From: Bacteroides sp. CAG:709
GTDB taxonomy: Bacteria; Bacteroidota; Bacteroidia; Bacteroidales; UBA932
Assembly: GCA_000434935.1 (NCBI GenBank)
Contig: FR882208.1
Coordinates: 191,009-206,883 of the forward strand
Direction of reading: 5' to 3'
Length of the DNA stretch: 15,875 bases
A model generated the notes under the pieces. The model worked only from the letters and a program-made list of their open reading frames with translations. It was not told where the DNA came from and searched no databases. A program made the position numbers and the translations under genes. The first letter of the stretch is position 1, and each line of letters starts with the position of its first letter. Below, in pieces: positions 7,093 to 13,914 of this stretch.

Positions 7093-8511
7093 TTATCTCG
7101 CAGGCACAAGCATTTTTTCGATATCAGTCACGTACTGTTTGAACAACTTGTCAGTCGTCATAAGGTCTGACACCGTATTACATGCATGCAGCACTGTCGC
7201 GTGGTCTTTTCCTCCAAGTTCCGCGCCAATCGTGGACAATGAGCATCCGACAAGGCTTCTGCTCATGAACATTGCAATCTGGCGAGCCTGAACAATCTGT
7301 CTTTTTCTGGATTTGGAAAGCAGAGTCTCCTTGGTGATGTTGAAATACTCACACACGGTCTTCTGCACCTTTCCGATAGATATTTCGCTCTTGTCTTCAC
7401 CGATAATCTTGCCGGTAATCATTTCGGCAAGCTCCACCGTCATTTCCTTGTGCACCAATGTCGCATGTGCGATAAGAGAAATCAATGCACCTTCCAGCTC
7501 GCGGAAATTCGACTTGATCCTTGTAGCCAGGTAAACAAGTACATCTTCGCTTACGGTCACACCTTCCCTGAAACTTCTTGCTTTCAGCATTTCAAGTCTT
7601 GTTGCGTAAGAAGGACGCTGAAGCTCCACAGACAGTCCCCATTTCAGACGGGACAGCAGGCGCTCTTCGAAATTCTGAAGGTCAGCCGGTGCACGGTCCG
7701 AAGTGAAAATCAGCTGCTTGCCATTCTCATGAAGGTGGTTGAACACATTGAAAAACGCGTTCTGTGAACCCTGTCCCATCAAATCCTGGATATCATCCAC
7801 GATGAGCACATCAATCTTCATGTAGAATGCAAGGAAATCCGTGAGCTTGTTCTTCACATTGACGGCATCCATGTACTGGGTCTTGAACTCATTGCCGGTA
7901 ACATAGAGAACCACCAGATCAGGATATTTCTCTTTGATGGCGATACCGATGGCCTGCGAAAGGTGAGTCTTGCCGAGTCCCGGTGCTCCGAACAGGAACA
8001 GAGGGTTGAACGGCGTATTGCCGGGAGCGGAAGAAATGCTCTCGCCTGCCGTGATACCCATCTTGTTGCACTCGCCCGTCACGAGGTTGCTGAAGCAATA
8101 TACAGGATTCAATCTAGGATTGATCTGGATTTTCCTCAGTCCCGGGAACACGAAAGGTCCAGGATTGCCTCCGGTAGGATATGTGTTTACCGATACGGGA
8201 TTGTTTACAGGAGCAGTGCCGTTGGCCGCCGGAAATGTCATAGGCGGCTGCACTCTTACAGGAGTCACCGTATATTCCAGCTTCGCATCAGGACCGATTA
8301 CTCTTTTCAATGTCTTCTTGAGAACGTCAAGATACCTCTCTTCGAGATATTTGATGTAGAAGTGCGAAGGGACTTCGATCTTTATGGTCGACCCTATCAA
8401 TGAAACAGGTTTCAAAGGCTTGAACCACCTGGTAAACATTTGAGAACCTATGATATTCTCAATGATTTCCAAGCATTTGTTCCAAGTCTCTATATGATTG
8501 ATCTGTTCCAT
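7093..8511 (-). CDS. dnaA: Chromosomal replication initiator protein DnaA
   Basis: Binds DnaA boxes at oriC, oligomerises with ATP and opens the origin. The 472-aa protein has the standard four domains: domain I (about 1-85, starting with an N-terminal helix around TWNKCLEII), a Pro/Asn-rich linker II (about 86-130), AAA+ domain III (about 131-375) and DNA-binding domain IV (about 378-472). Motifs: Walker A GAPGLGKT (175-182), Walker B VLIVDDIQ (235-242), sensor 1 IFTSDRAP (268-275), box VII EERLLSRLKWGL (282-293) with Arg288 aligned to the Arg finger, and the family signature GGKDHATVLHACNTV (433-447). It is the first gene of a tight run with pepD and rpe. The ATG at 8511 sits about 65 nt after a candidate promoter. 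A gene-free AT-rich region lies directly upstream. Confidence 0.98.
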   Translation of the reverse strand: MEQINHIETWNKCLEIIENIIGSQMFTRWFKPLKPVSLIGSTIKIEVPSHFYIKYLEERYLDVLKKTLKRVIGPDAKLEYTVTPVRVQPPMTFPAANGTAPVNNPVSVNTYPTGGNPGPFVFPGLRKIQINPRLNPVYCFSNLVTGECNKMGITAGESISSAPGNTPFNPLFLFGAPGLGKTHLSQAIGIAIKEKYPDLVVLYVTGNEFKTQYMDAVNVKNKLTDFLAFYMKIDVLIVDDIQDLMGQGSQNAFFNVFNHLHENGKQLIFTSDRAPADLQNFEERLLSRLKWGLSVELQRPSYATRLEMLKARSFREGVTVSEDVLVYLATRIKSNFRELEGALISLIAHATLVHKEMTVELAEMITGKIIGEDKSEISIGKVQKTVCEYFNITKETLLSKSRKRQIVQARQIAMFMSRSLVGCSLSTIGAELGGKDHATVLHACNTVSDLMTTDKLFKQYVTDIEKMLVPAR

Positions 8512-8583
8512 ATTGTCGTGTCAGCTATATAAGGTCAAAACAGCACCAGAACAAAAGAGGTGTTCTTTTCTTCTGATGCTGTG

Positions 8584-8591
8584 CAAATGTA
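8584..8591 (-). promoter_or_regulatory. Candidate -7 element for dnaA-pepD-rpe
   Basis: Minus-strand TACATTTG (8591 down to 8584) matches TAnnTTTG. No clear TTTG -33 element lies 19-21 nt upstream, where the minus strand is T-rich. A start near 8577-8580 gives a leader of about 65 nt before the dnaA ATG. Confidence 0.4.
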
Positions 8592-8656
8592 GGTGAAAAA
8601 AAAGTTATAAAAAAATCGAATGGCTATTGTTTATTAAATATATTTTACTTTCTATT

Positions 8657-8677
8657 CGTTTAAGAAAACGTTAAACG
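8657..8677. repeat. Inverted repeat in the dnaA upstream region
   Basis: CGTTTAA (8657-8663) and TTAAACG (8671-8677) form a perfect 7-bp inverted repeat with a 7-nt spacer, embedded in strongly AT-rich DNA about 150 bp upstream of the dnaA ATG. It has no T-tract suited to a terminator, so a protein-binding site is possible. No regulator can be named. Confidence 0.45.
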
Positions 8678-8777
8678 GATTCTTTATAACTTATTATATA
8701 TCAACCTATTATAATTGCACACATGGACTGACGACACGCAGCGGCACGATTTGTCTTTAGAATAATTCCAAATTAGA

Positions 8778-8811
8778 AATAGGCTGTCCTTACTATCCGG
8801 AACAGCCTATT
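8778..8811 (-). terminator. Intrinsic terminator after the MlaD-like gene
   Basis: AATAGGCTGT (8778-8787) pairs with ACAGCCTATT (8802-8811), giving a perfect 10-bp stem. CC (8788-8789) and GG (8799-8800) can extend it past a single bulged A at 8801. It lies 37 nt beyond the stop of the MlaD-like gene. On the minus strand it is followed by a moderately T-rich tail (TTTCTAATTT). It separates the amidase-mlaD transcript from dnaA. Confidence 0.7.
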
Positions 8812-8848
8812 AATGAGGGTTTTCTATGCTGATATCCACCTGTATTTT

Positions 8849-9760
8849 CTACAGGAGTCTCAGCCTTATATACTTCTTGGGATTTTCTTCAATTTTCTTC
8901 ACCAGACTGTCAATGTCTTTCAAGACGCTGTCCAATGATTCATAAACCCGGCCGTCTTTCGTAAGTTTTCCGATGGTTCCGTCAGGATCATTGAGACTGG
9001 AAACCAAGGTGTGGAAAGAATTGACCAGTCCCTCGATGTCCGCCTTGTCCAGCCGGGCGGCGACACCGCTGATGTCGGTCATCGCCGAATCGGCCTTCCC
9101 GCTGATTACGGCCAGCTTCATCGACACGTTCTTCAGATTCATCACGAGAGAATCAATATCCTCCGAATGTTCAGCCAGAGAGCCGGTAAGTTTTTCGGTA
9201 TTGGCCAATGTCTTGTCGATGTGATTCACGACAGAACGGACTTTGTTCTCGTCAATCCCGCTCAAGACTCTGTCCAGAGCCGCACTTGCAGCCGCCAGGC
9301 TATCCAGCGCAGATGAAGCCTTGACAATGAGCGGTCCGATGAGGTTGGTCAATGAACTGACCATGTCCGGAGCGTAAGAAGGCATCAATTCATCGCCGTC
9401 CTTTACCATTACGTCAGACGAACCCAGATCCAACCTGATTCCCTTGCCGCCCATGAGATCCACGCTGTAAATCGTCATTTTGGTGTCGACAGGCACCGGA
9501 ATCTTCTTCAGGACGGAGCACGTCACGTCGAATACTCCCGTCTCGGTGTTGTATTTGACTTCCGTGACCGCGCCGGTCTTATATCCGTTCACATATACCG
9601 GATTGGAGGCCATGAGTCCTTCAACATTGGCATAATGAGATACTATATTGATTTCCTTGCCGAATATATCCTCGCCGCGGAGATAATTGATGACACTGAA
9701 CGCAGCTATCAGTACTGATGCCACGAATATGCCTATCTTGGTTTCCCTGCCTATTCTCAT
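8849..9760 (-). CDS. MCE-domain (MlaD-like) lipid transport protein, single gene
   Basis: MlaD/MCE proteins are membrane-anchored substrate-binding subunits of ABC systems that move phospholipids between membranes. This 303-aa protein has a short basic N-terminus and one membrane helix (about 9-25). An MCE domain follows (about 36-115), with the typical VEGLMASNPVYVNGYKTGAV segment (46-65), and then a long helical C-terminal region (about 135-295) with spaced Leu/Ile/Val and many Asp/Ser, likely coiled coil. It begins 6 nt after the amidase stop, so the two are co-transcribed, and a terminator follows. The ATPase, permease and other Mla partners are not beside it, so they must be encoded elsewhere if the complex exists. 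I leave the symbol empty because orthology to E. coli mlaD is not certain. Confidence 0.85.
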   Translation of the reverse strand: MRIGRETKIGIFVASVLIAAFSVINYLRGEDIFGKEINIVSHYANVEGLMASNPVYVNGYKTGAVTEVKYNTETGVFDVTCSVLKKIPVPVDTKMTIYSVDLMGGKGIRLDLGSSDVMVKDGDELMPSYAPDMVSSLTNLIGPLIVKASSALDSLAAASAALDRVLSGIDENKVRSVVNHIDKTLANTEKLTGSLAEHSEDIDSLVMNLKNVSMKLAVISGKADSAMTDISGVAARLDKADIEGLVNSFHTLVSSLNDPDGTIGKLTKDGRVYESLDSVLKDIDSLVKKIEENPKKYIRLRLL

Positions 9761-9766
9761 GATTTC

Positions 9767-10900
9767 CTAATTTATTCGTTTGACATTATCGCCTTCCACA
9801 GCCACAAGAAATGAGCCAGTGAAGGACTTTTTGATTTTGGAATAATGCTCCCGGGCCTTGTCGGCAGAAGAAGCCGTACCTATAATATATTTATATATAT
9901 TGCCGGATTTGACACGTACCGGAGTGTAACCCTTGAAAAAAGGGTCATTGTCCTTCATCAATTTTCCGGAAGCGAGCACCTGCGTGCCGTATACGGCCGC
10001 CGATTTTTTGGTTTCAACAGCAGGTTTGGCAACATCCGGTGCTTTCGGCGCTGCTTTTTCCGCAGCACCTGCATTGACACTGCCGTCATACCTCTTCTTG
10101 AATACGCCGAAGGCCTTGAAAAGTGCCTCCGCAATCTGTTCGCGGCCGTTTTCGGATTTGAGGACGGTCAGGTCCGTCGGATTGGACATGAAACCGACTT
10201 CTACCAGGACGGACGGCATTGCGGTCTTCCAGAGGACGAAAAACGGATCCTGCCATATTCCACGGCTTTTGCGCATCGGTCCGGCAGACATTGCCTTGTC
10301 CACATCTTCTGCGAAGAGCAGACTTTGTTCGAGATGGGCGTTCTGCATGAGGTTGAAAAAGATGAACGATTCCGGGTCGGAAGGGTCAAAGCCCTGATAT
10401 TTGGCGGAATAGTCATCCTCAAGCATCATCACCGAGTTCTCGCGCTTGCAGACATTCATGTTATAAGCGAACAGGTCACGGTCCTTTTTCGACGACTGCC
10501 CCAGGACATGGATTGAATATCCGTTGGGAGAGGATGAAGAAACCGTGTTCACATGTATTGAAATAAACAGGTCCGCATTGTTCTTATTGGCTTTATCCGC
10601 CCTGTCGCCGAGACTGATGAACGTGTCCGTGGTACGTGTCATCACGACTTTCACGTCCGGATAAGCAGCTTTTATCTTCTCTGACAGACGTTTTGCGACA
10701 TCAAGTGCGACGCGGCTTTCGTATGTTTTTTTATCTTTGCTTACACAGCCCGGGTCCTTGCCGCCATGCCCCGCGTCGATGCAGACCGTTTTAAGTCCCA
10801 GTTTTCCGTCATTGGCAGAGTAGCCGTCATGAGAAAAAAACAGCAGGCAGGCAAGTGCCGACAACAATGTAAATGCGATATGAGTTTGCGTATATTTCAA
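9767..10900 (-). CDS. Periplasmic N-acetylmuramoyl-L-alanine amidase with C-terminal SPOR-like domain
   Basis: A zinc amidase that cuts the bond between MurNAc and the stem peptide of peptidoglycan, typically at division. From a TTG at 10900 the protein is 377 aa and starts with a good signal peptide: MKYTQTH, a hydrophobic core around 8-22, and likely cleavage after YSA (27-29). The Amidase_3 domain (about 36-270) shows DAGHGG (His45), Glu61 in TYESRVALDV, ISIHVN (His116) and VEVGF (catalytic Glu234). An Ala/Pro/Lys linker follows (about 279-299), then a SPOR-like domain (about 302-373), which usually binds denuded glycan at septa. An ATG at 10996 would add 32 residues ahead of the signal peptide and overlap lptD. 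I reject it because a -7 element lies at 10924-10931, downstream of it. Operon with the MCE gene, 6-nt gap. Confidence 0.9.
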   Translation of the reverse strand: MKYTQTHIAFTLLSALACLLFFSHDGYSANDGKLGLKTVCIDAGHGGKDPGCVSKDKKTYESRVALDVAKRLSEKIKAAYPDVKVVMTRTTDTFISLGDRADKANKNNADLFISIHVNTVSSSSPNGYSIHVLGQSSKKDRDLFAYNMNVCKRENSVMMLEDDYSAKYQGFDPSDPESFIFFNLMQNAHLEQSLLFAEDVDKAMSAGPMRKSRGIWQDPFFVLWKTAMPSVLVEVGFMSNPTDLTVLKSENGREQIAEALFKAFGVFKKRYDGSVNAGAAEKAAPKAPDVAKPAVETKKSAAVYGTQVLASGKLMKDNDPFFKGYTPVRVKSGNIYKYIIGTASSADKAREHYSKIKKSFTGSFLVAVEGDNVKRIN

Positions 10901-10916
10901 AATGGCGTTATATTTG
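10885..10916 (+). promoter_or_regulatory. Predicted promoter of lptD
   Basis: TTTG (10885-10888), 20 nt, TATATTTG (10909-10916): full matches to both the -33 and -7 Bacteroidota consensus elements with normal spacing. Transcription should start near 10921-10923. The -33 element lies inside the first codons of the divergent amidase. A start here rules out lptD initiation at the upstream ATGs at 10766, 10829 and 10880. Confidence 0.72.
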
Positions 10917-10923
10917 TATTCTG

Positions 10924-10931
10924 CAAAAATA
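10924..10931 (-). promoter_or_regulatory. Candidate -7 element for the amidase-MCE operon
   Basis: Minus-strand TATTTTTG (10931 down to 10924) matches TAnnTTTG. No full TTTG -33 is visible; the nearest is TTTA about 22 nt upstream. The predicted start near 10917-10920 leaves a leader of about 17-20 nt before the TTG at 10900. It faces the lptD -7 element across 7 nt. Confidence 0.42.
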
Positions 10932-10966
10932 AGAAATTTTGCGATAAAACTTATAAATTCAGACAA

Positions 10967-13747
10967 TTGATACGTTCTGACAATAAACGTAAGCATCTTC
11001 CGGATCAGGTTTGGCTGGCTGCCATTCTCCTGATTATATTCATATCAGTCTGTTTTCCTGGCATATCCCAAGATGGCAGGAGACAGCGTCGTACACCGAA
11101 GCAGACCTTCAGCCAGGCGGTCGCATACAACAAGGACAGCGTTCCTCCGATGACGGATTCGCTCCGTGCAGTATTGGATTCCATCCACAGGGCGGATTCA
11201 TTGTTCAAGATAGACTCGGCGGCATTGCAGCAGAAAAGTTCATTGTCCCGTCCGGCTTTCTCTACGGCGAAGGACTCCGTAATCGAAGTATTTACTGACG
11301 GGCAGCGCAAGATCTACTACTACGGCGACGTTACCGTGAAGTACGACAATATGGAGCTGAGCGCTGATTATATGGAATATGACCTGAATACAGGTACCGT
11401 CTATGCTCGTGGAACATTGGATACGCTGACAGGTGAGGTCAAGGGACAGCCTGCCATGAAAGAAGGCAATTCCACATACACCATGGAGGAGCTGCGGTAT
11501 AACTTCAATACCCGTAAGGCCCGCATTACCAATATGATAACGCAGCAGGAAGAGGGACTCCTGCATGGAAAGAACATAAAGATGCTGCCGGACAGGTCCA
11601 TCAATATAACCAAAGGACAATATTCCGTCTGCGATCTCGAACACCCGCATTATTATCTGGCATTGACGGCGGCCAAGGTCATCACGAAGCCTTCCCAGAA
11701 GACAGTGTTCGGCCCTGCATACCCGGTAATCGAGGACGTGCCGCTGCCTATCGGTCTCCCGTTCGGATTCATTCCGAAGAGACCCAGCAGGGCGACCGGA
11801 CTGCTGATGCCTACTTTCGGAGAGGAAAATTCGCGAGGATTTTATCTGAGGGATCTCGGAATGTACTTCGTTTTCGGAAATTACCTGGACCTCTCCATTA
11901 CAGGAGACATTTATACTTTGGGCTCGTGGGCGGTGAACGTAAACTCCAGATACAAGGTCAATTACAAATGCAACGGCAACTTCGCCATGAACATTTCGAA
12001 TGACCAGACCGGCGAGCGTGGAAGTACTGACTTTTTCCAGACCAGGAACTTCGGTCTCAAATGGTCGCATTCACAGGATTCCAAGGCGCATCCGGGAACC
12101 ACGTTCAGTGCTTCGGTGAATTTCTCCAGCCCTTCGAACAGCAGGTACAACTCTACATCTGTGCAGGACGCTCTGCAGAACCAGGCTTCTTCATCCATTT
12201 CCTATTCGAAGAACTGGAACGGAAAGTTCAACCTGTCAGTCAATGCGTTGCATAACCAGAACTCGCGGGACAGCTCGTATTCCTTCACCCTTCCTAACTT
12301 GACTTTCTCCGTAACGAGATTTTACCCGTTCAAGAAAAAGAACCGCGTGGGAAAGGAAAAGTTCTATGAGAAATTCTCTCTCGGATACAGTACGACCTTG
12401 CAGAACAGAATCAATTTCAAGGCGTCGGAGTTCATGAAAGATGGATTCATGGACAAGTTCCAGAACGGAATGACGCACAACTTCCAGATAGGTCTGCCGA
12501 ACTTTACGCTTGCAAAGTATCTGAACTTCACACCGAGTGTAAGCTATGGCCAGAACTGGTTCTTCAGGAAGACCGATTATGAATACAATCCGGAGACGGA
12601 CAGGGTGGAATCGCATGATGCCGGACAATTCAGCACATTCGGCATAAGCCAGAACTACTCCGGAAGCTTGTCCATGAGCACCAGGCTTTACGGTATGTTC
12701 AATTTCGGAAAGGCGCATAAGATCCAGGCCATCAGGCATGTGGTCTCCCCTTCCATGTCATTCTCGTTCAGCCCTGAGAAAGGAACATACGCAAACGGTT
12801 ACAGGACATTGGTATATACGGACAAGGCCGGCGTGGAGAAGTCTTACGACTACAATATATACAGCGGACAGCTGTATTCCCCACCGGGAAAGGGCAAATC
12901 CGCGACAATGAGCCTTTCCATCGGCAACAACCTTGAAGCCAAGGTGCGAGACTTGCGCGACACGACAGGCGCGGGCGTGAAAAAAGTAAAGCTTATCGAC
13001 CAGCTCAGCATCAGCACGGGATATAACTTCCTCGCGGATTCATTGAAACTCAATAATATAGGAATTTCAATGTCGACTTCCGTATTCGAGAAGATCGGCA
13101 TCAGCGGAAACGTTAACTTCGACCCTTATGCAATCGACGAGCGCGGACGCAAGATCAACAAGTTCAATGTCCAGACGATGGGCTGGAACAAGCCGTTGCG
13201 GCTGACCAATGCCAGTGCATCATTGTCCTACTCGCTTTCAGGAAAAGGCGCCATCAACGGCAATGACGGTTCGAAGGCTGAAGGCGGCGACGGCGGCGCA
13301 CAACAGAACAGTGCGGATTATTACAAAAGAATATATTATCATCCTATAACCGGAGAATATATCCCTGGAGGTTGGTTGTATTATACGAATCCGAACATTC
13401 CATGGTCGGTCAATTTCAACTATTCGTTCTCTTACAGCAAGTCGTACCAATACACTAACGGCCAGCTGATTACGAACAACAGATATACGCAGACCCTGGG
13501 AGTTTCAGGCAATGTCAAACTGACACCGAAACTGTCATTGAACGCGACTACCGGATTCGACCTCATGGCGATGAAGATGACCACGACGCAGTTGAGCGCA
13601 TCATACGACCTGCATTGCTTCAACATTCAGGTTTCATGGGTGCCGACGGGTACATGGCAGTCCTGGAGCTTCAGGATTGCAGCCAATGCCGCGGCTCTCT
13701 CCGACCTGCTTAAATTCAAGAAGAGCACCAGTTATTGGGACAGATAG
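10967..13747 (+). CDS. lptD: LPS-assembly outer-membrane protein LptD (OstA-like)
   Basis: LptD forms the outer-membrane beta-barrel through which LPS reaches the cell surface, fed by the Lpt bridge. From a TTG at 10967 the protein is 926 aa. It has a basic N-terminus (RSDNKRKH), a signal-peptide core around WLAAILLIIFISVCF, and likely cleavage near GIS|QDG. After a Ser/Asp-rich stretch comes the OstA/LptA-like beta-jellyroll (about 100-240; VTVKYDNMELSADYMEYDLN). Next is the segment with IEDVPLPIGLPFGFIPKRP, typical of Bacteroidota LptD, and then a long barrel region rich in alternating aromatic, Ser and Asn residues up to the C-terminus. The reading frame is open back to an ATG at 10766, but that part lies antisense to the amidase and upstream of the promoter, so the TTG is my best guess. 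Other starts remain possible. No clear terminator precedes the rho promoter. Confidence 0.9.
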   Translation: MIRSDNKRKHLPDQVWLAAILLIIFISVCFPGISQDGRRQRRTPKQTFSQAVAYNKDSVPPMTDSLRAVLDSIHRADSLFKIDSAALQQKSSLSRPAFSTAKDSVIEVFTDGQRKIYYYGDVTVKYDNMELSADYMEYDLNTGTVYARGTLDTLTGEVKGQPAMKEGNSTYTMEELRYNFNTRKARITNMITQQEEGLLHGKNIKMLPDRSINITKGQYSVCDLEHPHYYLALTAAKVITKPSQKTVFGPAYPVIEDVPLPIGLPFGFIPKRPSRATGLLMPTFGEENSRGFYLRDLGMYFVFGNYLDLSITGDIYTLGSWAVNVNSRYKVNYKCNGNFAMNISNDQTGERGSTDFFQTRNFGLKWSHSQDSKAHPGTTFSASVNFSSPSNSRYNSTSVQDALQNQASSSISYSKNWNGKFNLSVNALHNQNSRDSSYSFTLPNLTFSVTRFYPFKKKNRVGKEKFYEKFSLGYSTTLQNRINFKASEFMKDGFMDKFQNGMTHNFQIGLPNFTLAKYLNFTPSVSYGQNWFFRKTDYEYNPETDRVESHDAGQFSTFGISQNYSGSLSMSTRLYGMFNFGKAHKIQAIRHVVSPSMSFSFSPEKGTYANGYRTLVYTDKAGVEKSYDYNIYSGQLYSPPGKGKSATMSLSIGNNLEAKVRDLRDTTGAGVKKVKLIDQLSISTGYNFLADSLKLNNIGISMSTSVFEKIGISGNVNFDPYAIDERGRKINKFNVQTMGWNKPLRLTNASASLSYSLSGKGAINGNDGSKAEGGDGGAQQNSADYYKRIYYHPITGEYIPGGWLYYTNPNIPWSVNFNYSFSYSKSYQYTNGQLITNNRYTQTLGVSGNVKLTPKLSLNATTGFDLMAMKMTTTQLSASYDLHCFNIQVSWVPTGTWQSWSFRIAANAAALSDLLKFKKSTSYWDR

Positions 13748-13749
13748 TG

Positions 13750-13780
13750 TTTGGTTTTTAAATATTATTTCGTATATTTG
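13750..13780 (+). promoter_or_regulatory. Consensus promoter of rho
   Basis: TTTG (13750-13753), 19 nt, TATATTTG (13773-13780): a full match to the Bacteroidota housekeeping promoter. It starts 3 nt after the lptD stop. Transcription should begin near 13785-13787, leaving an untranslated leader of about 130 nt before the rho ATG at 13915. Confidence 0.78.
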
Positions 13781-13786
13781 TCGGAT

Positions 13787-13914
13787 CAATAGGGAGACTC
13801 AAACGTTTCCCATCTGTTGTTTGGCTGTTATTCGGATAGTCAATTCCGGAAACGGCAATTTCATCAAAGTAGATTTTTATCATTGTACAGTAGTACTCAA
13901 ATACATTTTATTAT
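13787..13914 (+). promoter_or_regulatory. rho 5' leader with a 5'-proximal hairpin
   Basis: The predicted leader begins almost immediately with a 7-bp hairpin: GGGAGAC (13792-13798) pairs with GTTTCCC (13805-13811), including one G-U pair and a 6-nt loop. Further along are the self-complementary TTCCGGAA (13844-13851) and an A/T-rich stretch before the ATG, with no Shine-Dalgarno. The only reading frame through the leader has no ATG. In other bacteria rho is autoregulated by Rho-dependent attenuation in its leader; a similar role here is inference. Confidence 0.45.

Larger units (their letters stand above)
8512..8848. other. AT-rich intergenic region upstream of dnaA
   Basis: This 337-bp stretch holds no convincing gene. 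From the dnaA side it contains the dnaA leader (8512-8577), a -7-like element (8584-8591), A/T-rich sequence (about 8596-8720) with a 7-bp inverted repeat, a short mixed stretch (8720-8760) and the terminator after the MlaD-like gene (8778-8811). I searched for TTATCCACA-type DnaA boxes. Only one degenerate match is visible (ATATCCACC, 8832-8840; 7 of 9), so I do not call an origin here. Confidence 0.6.

Noticed and set aside
8832..8840. Possible oriC next to dnaA (single DnaA-box-like ATATCCACC)
   Set aside because: Only one degenerate match (7 of 9) is visible and there is no cluster of TTATCCACA boxes. Bacteroidota origins are often not beside dnaA.
9845..10516. Plus-strand open frame (223 aa) antisense to the amidase
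   Set aside because: It lies wholly opposite the amidase catalytic motifs, and its translation shows no domain or signal peptide.
10766..10966. N-terminal extension of lptD from the upstream ATG
   Set aside because: It lies antisense to the amidase start, precedes the predicted lptD promoter and would put over 60 non-secretory residues before the signal peptide.
11240..12070. Minus-strand open frame (276 aa) antisense to lptD
   Set aside because: Shadow of a long coding gene with consistent LptD features on the plus strand. No promoter or recognisable domain supports it.
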